A stretch of 36,781 bases of DNA from Candidatus Curtissbacteria bacterium (GTDB lineage: Bacteria > Patescibacteriota > Microgenomatia > Curtissbacterales > GWA2-41-24). Positions 29,295 through 36,579 of the stretch are shown here, one piece after another. The stretch covers positions 1 through 36,781 of the forward strand of contig JACPEV010000011.1 in the NCBI GenBank assembly GCA_016183325.1, read 5' to 3'. Within the stretch, counting starts at the first letter, position 1; every line of letters begins with the position of its first letter. A model generated the notes under the pieces. It did not search any database and was not told the DNA's origin. It saw only the letters and a program-made list of their open reading frames with translations. A program made the translations under genes and the position numbers.

Positions 29295-29368
29295 TGGTGC
29301 CCTGCAGAGGATTCGAACCTCTAACCAGCTGCTTAAGAGTCTCCGGCGAAGCCGGACCGGATCTACCA
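29295..29368 (-). pseudogene. 3' half of a broken tRNA gene
   Basis: On the minus strand the T arm (AGAGG TTCGAAT CCTCT), acceptor strand GCAGGGC and an encoded ACCA end are intact. The anticodon loop CTCTTAA is preserved, but a palindrome (CCGGCTTCGCCGG) replaces the D-stem end and the 5' anticodon stem. The matching acceptor strand GCCCTGC lies 440 bases away at 29739-29745. Confidence 0.7.
29331..29368. repeat. 38-base direct repeat, copy 1
   Basis: It matches 29693-29730 at 37 of 38 positions. The two copies bracket the tRNA-Lys and GIY-YIG genes. Confidence 0.9.
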
Positions 29369-29371
29369 CTG

Positions 29372-29443
29372 TGGGTCGTACAGGATTCGAACCTGTAACC
29401 GATCGCTTAAGAGGCGATTGCTCTACCATTGAGCTAACGACCC
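29372..29443 (-). tRNA. tRNA-Lys (CUU anticodon)
   Basis: A 72-base cloverleaf on the minus strand: acceptor GGGTCGT / ACGACCC, D arm GCTC..GAGC, anticodon arm ATCGC-CTCTTAA-GCGAT with anticodon CTT, and T arm ACAGG-TTCGAAT-CCTGT. CCA is not encoded. The stop codon of the GIY-YIG gene lies inside its first ten bases. Confidence 0.93.
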
Positions 29444-29691
29444 AAGTAGTTGTTTAACCAATCTCTTCCTGCATGCGATTTTAAATATTTTTCTCTTTTT
29501 ATGGCCTCTTGTCTGGTGTTGAACTCTTCTTTGTAAATAATCTCCCAAGGTCCTTTATTAATTTTGGTATAGCTTGTCAATTTTGATTTCATATCGCCAT
29601 TGTGTCTTTTAAGTCTTAGCTCAAGGTCAGAGGTTTGGCCAGTATACTTTTTGCCTGATGTTTGGCTTTGAATAACATATACTGTAAACAT
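29434..29691 (-). CDS. GIY-YIG nuclease domain protein
   Basis: An 85-residue protein, a minimal GIY-YIG domain: FTVYVIQSQTSGKKYTGQTS carries a YVI...YTG version of the motif. LELRLKRHN holds the conserved Arg, and WEIIYKEEFNTRQEAIKREK carries the conserved Glu-containing helix. Members of this short group (UPF0213/YhbQ-like) are DNA nucleases of uncertain role. The ATG starts two bases after a 38-base repeat made of broken tRNA sequence, and the stop overlaps tRNA-Lys by ten bases, so the gene is wedged between tRNA parts. Confidence 0.88.
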   Translation of the reverse strand: MFTVYVIQSQTSGKKYTGQTSDLELRLKRHNGDMKSKLTSYTKINKGPWEIIYKEEFNTRQEAIKREKYLKSHAGRDWLNNYLGR

Positions 29692-29692
29692 C

Positions 29693-29745
29693 GCTTAAGA
29701 GTCTCCGGCGGAGCCGGACCGGATCTACCATTGAGCTAGCAGGGC
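29693..29745 (-). pseudogene. 5' half of a broken tRNA gene
   Basis: On the minus strand, acceptor strand GCCCTGC (29739-29745), TA and the D arm start GCTCAATGGTAGA are followed by the palindrome seen in the 3' half, then the anticodon loop CTCTTAA and GCG. It then becomes the GIY-YIG start codon. It includes direct-repeat copy 2 (29693-29730). Confidence 0.7.
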
Positions 29746-29832
29746 AAAAGAACTATCGCGAAATGTGATTGCTTTACCTTCAAATTATATCAAATTCGGG
29801 ATCAATTTCCATTGTCACAAAATTTATGGGGT

Positions 29833-29861
29833 TTGACAGCTTGTCATATGTATGTCATAAT
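29833..29861 (+). promoter_or_regulatory. Promoter of vapBC
   Basis: TTGACA (29833-29838), a 17-base spacer and CATAAT (29856-29861), eight bases before the ATG at 29870. Confidence 0.7.
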
Positions 29862-29869
29862 ATAAATCT

Positions 29870-30094
29870 ATGTTAGTTAGAACTACCCTTCGAATAAAAG
29901 AAAATTTAAAAAAAGAAGCAGAGCGTAAAGCACTGCGAGATAATATTACCTTACAGGATATTTTTAACAGTGCTCTTGAGCATTATCTGGAGACTGAAGC
30001 CAAAAGCGAAGCTAAAAATATTGTTTTTAAGACTCATAATTTAGGCGTTCCATTGGATAACTTAAAAAGGGCTGACTATTATCCTAAGCCATAA
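29870..30094 (+). CDS. vapB: VapB-type ribbon-helix-helix antitoxin
   Basis: A 74-residue protein. The first half is a ribbon-helix-helix-like DNA-binding unit (LVRTTLRIKENLKKEAERKA), and the C-terminus is an extended toxin-binding tail. Its stop shares one base with the PIN toxin start (TAATG), the usual coupling of such pairs. It has a good promoter. Confidence 0.82.
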   Translation: MLVRTTLRIKENLKKEAERKALRDNITLQDIFNSALEHYLETEAKSEAKNIVFKTHNLGVPLDNLKRADYYPKP

Positions 30095-30507
30095 TGTTAC
30101 TTGATTCGAATATTTTAATATATTCAATTAATAGTTCCTCCCCAAAACACAAAAAAGCTCAAAAATTTATTCAAGAAAATACCGGTAGTTTAGAGATAGC
30201 TCACCAAAATATCTTTGAGTCTTTGTGCGTGCTTACGCATTCAAAATTTCCTCATCCGATGAAAATCAATGATGCCACCCGAGCTATTGAAAGCATTTTG
30301 AAAGGTACAAAAGTTATTTCTCCTTCATATCGAACACACCGAATTGCACTGGAGCTTATCAAAAAATATCAGCTTATATCAGACCAAATATTTGATGCTT
30401 ACCTTGTTGCGACAGCGCTGGACAATGGTATTTACACCATTGCTACTGACAACATAAAAGATTTTGTTCAATTAGCGGAGGTTAAAATTATAAGTCCTTT
30501 TAGCTAA
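30094..30507 (+). CDS. vapC: VapC-type PIN-domain RNase toxin
   Basis: A 137-residue PIN domain. The opening MLLDSNILIYS provides the first catalytic Asp, the IFESLCVLT segment gives the conserved Glu, and DQIFDAYLVATALDNG followed by IATDNIKDF gives the later acidic residues. It cleaves RNA (commonly tRNA or rRNA) using Mg2+. It is co-translated with its antitoxin. Confidence 0.9.
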   Translation: MLLDSNILIYSINSSSPKHKKAQKFIQENTGSLEIAHQNIFESLCVLTHSKFPHPMKINDATRAIESILKGTKVISPSYRTHRIALELIKKYQLISDQIFDAYLVATALDNGIYTIATDNIKDFVQLAEVKIISPFS

Positions 30508-30535
30508 CCGCCTTCTAGGTGAATTAGGTTGACAC

Positions 30536-31138
30536 CTAAGATGATGAAGGAAGCTGGTTTGTAATGACCGGAAACCACTGAACACTTTCTTGTCTAGTAT
30601 CAGGATCCCACTTCACAGCCCCAATTTCAGAAGGATCTGAATCTAAATGTCCATTAAGGCGGTCAATCATACGGCTGCCATATCTGAATGATTCAAGGTT
30701 AACCCATGTATATATTCTTCCCCCTTGCGCTAGCTCTTTAGGAGATGATGAAATCGAGGCATAATATTTTCCTTCTTGATCATAATGAATATCAACATGG
30801 ATCCGGTTTTTTAATTCTCTTCTTTCTAAGAAAAATCTTTCTACTCTTGTAGGGTCATACGAAACTACTATTCTAAGCTTCGGGGGTTGATTTGGGAATT
30901 CGTCCAATTCTCCACTAATATAAGTTTCTGGACCTCTTGGAAACCTAAACATAAAACTTTCATACTGAGGTACTGATGATCTCTCACTGATTGGAATAAC
31001 TTCTTGCCCAACTCCCAATAATATAACAGCCCTTCTGCACAGAGTATGAAGGGATTTCTGCAATTTTTCATCTTTCCGATCCGCTCTTTCTCTTTGATTA
31101 TTTTGATACTGCAGTAAAAACCTTTCAATCTGATTCAC
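30536..31138 (-). CDS. Hypothetical soluble protein
   Basis: A 200-residue protein with a GTG start; a TACAAT box sits exactly six bases before it (31145-31150), which supports the start. The first 45 residues are helical and charged; the rest alternates strands rich in aromatic residues (YESFMFRFPRGPETYISGEL, KYYASISSS). No family is recognised and no membrane segment is seen. It is convergent with vapC, separated by 28 bases that include a small TAGGTG/CACCTA hairpin. Confidence 0.65.
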   Translation of the reverse strand: MNQIERFLLQYQNNQRERADRKDEKLQKSLHTLCRRAVILLGVGQEVIPISERSSVPQYESFMFRFPRGPETYISGELDEFPNQPPKLRIVVSYDPTRVERFFLERRELKNRIHVDIHYDQEGKYYASISSSPKELAQGGRIYTWVNLESFRYGSRMIDRLNGHLDSDPSEIGAVKWDPDTRQESVQWFPVITNQLPSSS

Positions 31139-31294
31139 AACTAAATTGTATCAAAAATTCTTCCTAAATGCAAACTATAGGGTTAATAATCTAGTTTCAG
31201 GATTTGTTTTGAATCTATGGTATAGGCAAGTTAATGCGCGCCTGAAGGGAACTGTCTTCACGGGTTTTTCGCTGCGCGAAAAAGCGAATCCTTG

Positions 31295-31366
31295 CGCCCC
31301 CGAGAGGATTCGAACCTCCAACTTGAGTTCCGAAGACTCACGTGTTATCCGTTATACCACGGGGGC
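31295..31366 (-). tRNA. tRNA-Arg (UCG anticodon)
   Basis: A 72-base cloverleaf: acceptor GCCCCCG / CGGGGGC, anticodon arm TGAGT-CTTCGGA-ACTCA with anticodon TCG, and T arm GAGG-TTCGAAT-CCTC. CCA is not encoded. A strong hairpin TTTTTCGC/GCGAAAAA (31265-31283) lies just downstream. Confidence 0.92.
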
Positions 31367-31508
31367 ATCTCATTTCATTCGATGTAAACTACTATCATGT
31401 CTGCAATAATTTACAATAGCATTTTAACAGAAAGAGCAGTTAATGGTTTACTCCGAACCTGCGAGGAGATCCTAATTTTAACACAAATAAGGTATTAGAA
31501 AAAAATAG

Positions 31509-32624
31509 TTATGGGTTAAATTCCTTATCAAAGAGTGCTCTGTAGATTATTGCCTGTGCCTGTTCATAGGTTATAATGCCATTTACAAATATACCTATTG
31601 CTGTTAGTGCTCTTAAGGCAGCCTTTTTATCCGGATTTCCACTATTTTTGATTGATCCCCATTTTGAAAGTAATTGATCTAGGTCGTGTTCGGTCCGAAT
31701 ATTCTTAAGATCTTTTCTCGACACTCCTGCAATTTCGCAGAGTTCAATTATCATGTCTGCAGCAGATCCAAATCTGTAACCTAGAGAAAGATAGATACTG
31801 CCGTCTGCTGATCCTGCGTATGTTGAAATTGCTTCAGTTATAGCTTCATTTGAACCATTAATATAAATAGTTTTGCCCGAACTGTCCTTTCCTACGAGAG
31901 TAAATCCCTGTAAATGATCTATTGTTGCTGGGCCGTTTGGAAGGAGGACTTGGTATGGTTCAACGGGATAAATAAAATCTGGAGTATCAGCATGAGTAAA
32001 TTCGTGGATTAGGGTTGATTTATAGAATATGGTTCGCAAGTCAATTGTTGCCAATTTTGGTGGAAGGATTGGATTTTTATCTCTCAAATTTTCAACTTCG
32101 GCGTCGATCAGCTCCGTATTGATTAGAATTCTCCTTTTATCATTTGTGGTAATTGCATAAAAAAATTTTTGTTTGCCCTGTTCCAGAGGTGAGCCACCGG
32201 ATTCTATAATTTCTCTATTATATTGCGTGCTGAATTCCTTTCCATTTAAAAAGAAAACACTTTGGGCAAGTTGCTCTGGGGACTTAACACAATCTATTTC
32301 TTGACAATAAACTTGAGCGACGGCTTGCGCCAGTTCCCTTAATGGTTCCATTGACGGCAGTTCTTGGTATGCAGACGGGCGAAGGCTTTTATTTTGTATT
32401 ATATTAAGGCGCTCGCTTGCCGACATTTGTTGCCAAGATTCCCAGGTTAATGGCGTTTGGGGATTGGGCTCGTTTTGAGAAAGAGCTCTGGGTTGTGGTT
32501 GGTCTTGGCAAGCCGCAGAAAGAGCAGCCCCCGTTGCGTAAAGCGCAGGTGGCAGGTTTCTCCTTGAAGTCGTTAACTGAAGAGCTCTTTCTGATATCCC
32601 TCTAAGTCTGTCGGGGGTATTCAT
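31509..32624 (-). CDS. Zincin-like protein with HEFTH motif
   Basis: A 371-residue protein. LIHEFTHAD places His207, Glu208 and His211 as an HExxH zinc site, and NEAITEAIS about 50 residues later (Glu260 or Glu264) could be the third ligand of a gluzincin. Near the N-terminus, ALSAACQDQ resembles a lipobox with Cys39, but the preceding stretch is only weakly hydrophobic, so export is uncertain. The low-complexity Pro/Gln region at 40-60 would be a linker. It is probably a surface metallopeptidase-like protein; substrate unknown. Confidence 0.65.
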   Translation of the reverse strand: MNTPDRLRGISERALQLTTSRRNLPPALYATGAALSAACQDQPQPRALSQNEPNPQTPLTWESWQQMSASERLNIIQNKSLRPSAYQELPSMEPLRELAQAVAQVYCQEIDCVKSPEQLAQSVFFLNGKEFSTQYNREIIESGGSPLEQGKQKFFYAITTNDKRRILINTELIDAEVENLRDKNPILPPKLATIDLRTIFYKSTLIHEFTHADTPDFIYPVEPYQVLLPNGPATIDHLQGFTLVGKDSSGKTIYINGSNEAITEAISTYAGSADGSIYLSLGYRFGSAADMIIELCEIAGVSRKDLKNIRTEHDLDQLLSKWGSIKNSGNPDKKAALRALTAIGIFVNGIITYEQAQAIIYRALFDKEFNP

Positions 32625-32674
32625 TTGAGGAAGGATTATACATTATTGGGAAGCAGATTGCAAACTATGGGTTA

Positions 32675-32941
32675 TTATTCTTCGTCTTGGAGTTTTTCTT
32701 TTACGCCTAGTGGTTTAACGCCTTCTTCGTCTCCATGAAGCCCAACTTTTTCCATCTCTTCGTCAATATCAGGTGATTCTTCTGGCATACTTCCGGAAAA
32801 GGCGTCTTCAGAATCTAAAACTGCCGGAGACTGGGATTTTTTGTGTTTAAGATCCTCATCGTCTGCCCAAACCGTATCTGGGAGCGGATAAGCAGCATTG
32901 TCTCGGTCGTCTGGATCTTTGGGATTTTTGGGACCTGTCAT
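32675..32941 (-). CDS. Acidic, probably disordered small protein
   Basis: An 88-residue protein very rich in Asp, Glu, Pro and Lys, with no hydrophobic core and therefore probably unfolded alone. No domain is recognised. It stands between the zincin-like gene and the FAD oxidase gene on the same strand and has a TATAAA just before its ATG. Confidence 0.55.
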   Translation of the reverse strand: MTGPKNPKDPDDRDNAAYPLPDTVWADDEDLKHKKSQSPAVLDSEDAFSGSMPEESPDIDEEMEKVGLHGDEEGVKPLGVKEKLQDEE

Positions 32942-32997
32942 AGCCTTTATATTCTACAGAGAAAATTTGTTTGAGGCAAGACCTTGGCCCGCTTGCG

Positions 32998-34653
32998 TTA
33001 CCAGTGGAGCCGAATGTGCTTCATGGCAAAATCAAGATCTGCTCCGACTTTTTTTCTGGGGTTAAAAATGCCTTGTGGGTCAAAAATTTTTTTTGTTTCG
33101 GCAAATAAATCATAAATTTTATGCCCGTACATTTTGGAGAGGAATGGGCTTCTGATAAGGCCGTCGTTGTGCTCGGCTGTTGTAGTACCTTTATAGTCTA
33201 GCACAAGGTTGTAGACTTCTTCTGAAAGTTTGGGGATGATTAACTGTTGTTTTGGATCTTCTATATTCATCAAGGGAATTATATGGAAATTGCCGTCGCC
33301 TAGGTGGCCGGCAATTGTATAGATCAGATGCGGATATTTGGCAAAGATTTTGTTAAGTTTGGGCAAAAATTCTGTAAGGTACTTGGGTTTAACTGCAAAG
33401 TCGTCGATAAATGGAGTTGCGTGTTTATCTTTAATTTTGTGGCGCAGCAAGTTAAAACTTTCTCTTCTTATGAGCCAATATTTTTTCTGGGCCTTCTTTG
33501 TGGGAGCTATGCGTGATTTTAGATTGTAGGGTTTGAGGTTTTCTCGAAGGCGCGTAATTTTTTCGGTCAGGATTTTTCTTTCATCTCCGGCAAATTCTAC
33601 TTGAAGGACTAGTTTGGGGATGCCGCCTGAAAGCATCAGCCAGAATTCCGGCAGGAAATGCCAGCCGGTTAAAATAAAATTTTTGGTGCCGAGTTTTTTG
33701 GCAAATTCCGGGAAGAATTTGATAGCTAGTTTTAGTGTATGATCGTCGTAGGTTTCAAAACTTTCCGGCTCGAGGGGAAGAACATCGTTTATGATTTCTC
33801 CAAGGTGATCCAAGTTGTTTAAGAAAATAATGATCATTTCCGAGAATCTTTTAGTGGGGATCAGTTTAAAGGTGGCTTCGGTAACCAATCCTAATGTACC
33901 CTGAGCACCGACAAAAAGTTTTGTGAGATCGAAAATGTTTTTATTCTTGTCGTAGACGTCCCAGAGAGAATAGCCAGCGGAATTTTTGGAAACTTGAGGC
34001 TTGGCTTTTTGCAGTGTTTGGTAGTTTTCTTTAATTAACTGGTAGATTTTTTGATATACTTCACCTTCGAAATTTTTTTTCTGGAGTTTGTTTTGAAGTT
34101 GTATTTTATCGAGTGGTTCTAAAATATGCTCGTTACCGTCGGCAAGAACCACTTTTAGGCTTACGACGTATTTTTCGGTTTTGCCGTACTGGAGAGATTT
34201 TTCGCCGCCGGAATTATTGTTGACGATACCGCCGATGGCACAAATTTCGCGCGAAGCGGGATAGGCGGGAAAAATAAGATCATGGGCCAGAGTTGCATCT
34301 TCAAAATCTCGATAAAAAACCCCGGGTTCGGCAACGGCTATGCCATTTTTAATTGGTCCGATGTGATTGAAGTATTTTTGAAATGAGACGATGATTGAAT
34401 TGTTAAGCGGCCCGCCAGCCATGTCAGTGCCAGCGGATCGGGCGGTTAGTGACAAATCTGGATGGCCGTTCTTATGTACCAAGACAAATTTAACAAGGTT
34501 TTTGACATCGTTTGAGTTTTTGGGAAAGACAACTATTTGAGGTTTAACCTCGAAGATACTGGCATCATGGCTAAAAGTTGCCAAGGTTTCCTCGTCTGTT
34601 GCTACGTCGCCTTCAATTGATTTTTTTAATTGTTCGACAAGCTTTATATCCAT
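32998..34653 (-). CDS. FAD-linked oxidase (GlcD / D-lactate dehydrogenase type)
   Basis: A 551-residue protein from the ATG at 34653; a TTG five codons earlier lies within a palindrome. The N-terminal PCMH-type FAD domain shows SLTARSAGTDMAGGPLNNSI and FPAYPASREICAIGGIVNNN, the pyrophosphate-binding loops. The C-terminal FAD-oxidase_C domain carries YTIAGHLGDGNFHIIPL, the metal and substrate His motif, and ends with a typical FDPQGIFNPRKK. It oxidises a 2-hydroxy acid such as D-lactate or glycolate. It has no Fe-S domain. It follows the transketolase genes after a 66-base gap with two palindromes. Confidence 0.9.
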   Translation of the reverse strand: MDIKLVEQLKKSIEGDVATDEETLATFSHDASIFEVKPQIVVFPKNSNDVKNLVKFVLVHKNGHPDLSLTARSAGTDMAGGPLNNSIIVSFQKYFNHIGPIKNGIAVAEPGVFYRDFEDATLAHDLIFPAYPASREICAIGGIVNNNSGGEKSLQYGKTEKYVVSLKVVLADGNEHILEPLDKIQLQNKLQKKNFEGEVYQKIYQLIKENYQTLQKAKPQVSKNSAGYSLWDVYDKNKNIFDLTKLFVGAQGTLGLVTEATFKLIPTKRFSEMIIIFLNNLDHLGEIINDVLPLEPESFETYDDHTLKLAIKFFPEFAKKLGTKNFILTGWHFLPEFWLMLSGGIPKLVLQVEFAGDERKILTEKITRLRENLKPYNLKSRIAPTKKAQKKYWLIRRESFNLLRHKIKDKHATPFIDDFAVKPKYLTEFLPKLNKIFAKYPHLIYTIAGHLGDGNFHIIPLMNIEDPKQQLIIPKLSEEVYNLVLDYKGTTTAEHNDGLIRSPFLSKMYGHKIYDLFAETKKIFDPQGIFNPRKKVGADLDFAMKHIRLHW

Positions 34654-34659
34654 ATAGTG

Positions 34660-34715
34660 GGGGTTCAACCCCTAATTTTTGCTGATCTGACAGTTTTTTT
34701 GAGGGGTTGAACCCC
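34660..34715. repeat. Twin palindromes
   Basis: GGGGTT C AACCCC (34660-34672) and GGGGTT G AACCCC (34703-34715), each followed by TAAT, lie between the transketolase C-half gene and the oxidase gene. They may act as terminator or processing hairpins. Confidence 0.6.
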
Positions 34716-34719
34716 TAAT

Positions 34720-35715
34720 CTAGGAATTTTTTCTGCTAATTACTTTTTTGACTGCCTGTTTGATACTTTCTTTTCCCAGGCCATATTTTTCGATTAAGTC
34801 CTTGGGTGAACCGGACTCGGCAAAAGTATCCTTTAAGCCTACAAATTCGATCGGAGTTGGTTTTGTTTTGGCCAGCAGTTCGGCTATGGCTCCGCCAAGT
34901 CCGCCAGTGATCTGATGGTCTTCGACAGTGACGACTGCTTGTGAGCCGGAAGTTAGATCTATCAGCGCTTTTTCATCTAAGGGTTTGATGGTTGAAACGT
35001 TAGCGACGAAAACATTTGTACCTTCTTTCTCGAGCTCTGTAGCTGCTAGGAGTGCGTAGTAAAGCAGGTGGCCGGTGCCAAAAATCGTGACTTGCGGTTT
35101 TTGGCTGGTCCAGAATGTCTGAATTTTGCCAAGGGCGAAAGGAGTCTGTTCTGTTGTCATAGTCGGAGTTTTGTCTCTGGTGAAGCGAAGGTAAACCGGC
35201 GTGTTGATATCAACCGAGGCGATTGTAGCTTTCTTGGCCTCAAGTGCGTCACAAGGCACGATGATGCTAATCCCCGGCCAAGCACGAGTGATGGCGATAT
35301 CTTCGGTAGCTTGGTGAGTAGCACCGTCCGGACCGGTGACGATGCCCGAATGGTGACCGGCGATTTTGACGTTTGACTGATTGTAAATGATGGTAGTTCT
35401 TATCGTTTCCCAGTTTTTTCCGGGCGAGAAGGTTGCGTAACTTGCGATAAAAGCGATTTTGCCCGAGATGCCAAGACCGGCAGCGATAGCCGCCATGTTT
35501 TGCTCGGCTACCCCGCACTCGAAGAATCGATCAGGATATTTTTCGGCAAATTTTTCACACTTTGTGGATTCTTCAAGATCGGCAGTCAGAACTACTACAT
35601 TCGGATTGATTTCGCCTAGCTTTTCCAGGCCGTCACCAAAGCCGTTTCTCGTCGGAACCATTTCGACGTTTTCGTCAAAAATGTGTTCATTAAGTTTTAG
35701 ATCGGGATTTAACAT
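34720..35715 (-). CDS. Transketolase, C-terminal subunit
   Basis: A 331-residue protein covering the pyrimidine-binding and C-terminal domains of transketolase. TADLEEST and ECGVAEQNMAAIAAGL contain the catalytic Glu that activates thiamine diphosphate. HHSGIVTGPDGATHQATEDI and VEDHQITGGLGGAIAELL are further family motifs. It works with the N-terminal half encoded immediately upstream (its ATG is the base after that gene's stop). The pair moves two-carbon units between sugar phosphates. A split transketolase is common in archaea, CPR and other lineages. Confidence 0.94.
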   Translation of the reverse strand: MLNPDLKLNEHIFDENVEMVPTRNGFGDGLEKLGEINPNVVVLTADLEESTKCEKFAEKYPDRFFECGVAEQNMAAIAAGLGISGKIAFIASYATFSPGKNWETIRTTIIYNQSNVKIAGHHSGIVTGPDGATHQATEDIAITRAWPGISIIVPCDALEAKKATIASVDINTPVYLRFTRDKTPTMTTEQTPFALGKIQTFWTSQKPQVTIFGTGHLLYYALLAATELEKEGTNVFVANVSTIKPLDEKALIDLTSGSQAVVTVEDHQITGGLGGAIAELLAKTKPTPIEFVGLKDTFAESGSPKDLIEKYGLGKESIKQAVKKVISRKNS

Positions 35716-36579
35716 TTACTGGTGCTCGCTTTGAATTTTTCCTTGTAAAGTTCTTAACTCGGCAAGCGCTTTTGCCGCTTCTTCTTTATTTGGTGGTTTA
35801 CCATGCCATTTAAAGTCTTTTTCCATGAAATCGACGCCTTTTCCGGGAATGGTATGGGCAATGATAACAGTGGGCTTTTCAAAGATCGCGTGGGCTTCTC
35901 TGACCGTATCTACAAAGGCTTTGATGTTATGACCGTCAACTTCTTTGACTTCCCAGTTGAAAGCCGTGTACTTCTCTTTAAGGGGTTCAAGTGGCATTAC
36001 ATTTTCGGTGAAACCGTCGATTTGAATGTTGTTACGATCGATAACCAGCGTCAGATTATTGAGTTTGTACTTTGCGGCAAACATGGCAGCTTCCCAAGTA
36101 TTTCCTTCCTGCTGCTCACCATCTGAGGCAATACAATAGACGCGGTAGTTTTTCTTATCAAGTTTGGCAGTGAGGGCGACCCCGATTGATTGGGAGATGC
36201 CTTCACCGAGAGGGCCTGAGGTTGTTTCGACACCTGCAAGAGCAGTTCTGTGAGGATGACCTTGGAGGCGAGAGTTAATTTTTCTTAAGGTTTTAAGTTC
36301 CGCAAGTGGAAAGTACCCTGCGAGAGCCATAGTGACGTAGCGCACGGGACAAATGTGGCCATTGGAGAGAATCAGGCGATCGCGATCTTCCCAATCCGGC
36401 CTCTTAGGGTCGTGATTTAGGATATGAAAGTAAAATGAGCAAAAAATGTCAGCCATGCCCAAGGGGCCGGCCGAGTGACCAGAGCCGGCTTCTAAGAGGG
36501 TTTCAATAACTAGCTGGCGGATTTGATTAGCTTTTTCTTCCAAATCTTGCAGTTTTTCTTCGTGGAGTTCTTCGATCAT
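35716..36579 (-). CDS. Transketolase, N-terminal subunit
   Basis: A 287-residue protein with the thiamine diphosphate domain. GSGHSAGPLGMADIFCSFYF is the substrate and cofactor region, ASDGEQQEGNTWEA is the GDG-type metal motif (here SDG) and VIDRNNIQIDG completes it. It needs the C-terminal half encoded next. Its ATG overlaps the TGA of the glycerate kinase-like gene by two bases, so the three genes form one operon. Confidence 0.94.
   Translation of the reverse strand: MIEELHEEKLQDLEEKANQIRQLVIETLLEAGSGHSAGPLGMADIFCSFYFHILNHDPKRPDWEDRDRLILSNGHICPVRYVTMALAGYFPLAELKTLRKINSRLQGHPHRTALAGVETTSGPLGEGISQSIGVALTAKLDKKNYRVYCIASDGEQQEGNTWEAAMFAAKYKLNNLTLVIDRNNIQIDGFTENVMPLEPLKEKYTAFNWEVKEVDGHNIKAFVDTVREAHAIFEKPTVIIAHTIPGKGVDFMEKDFKWHGKPPNKEEAAKALAELRTLQGKIQSEHQ

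Noticed and set aside
29295-29745. Group I intron in a tRNA gene
   Set aside because: The 440 bases between the halves are filled by a protein gene and a second tRNA, both halves carry the same 38-base repeat, and no room remains for an intron core.
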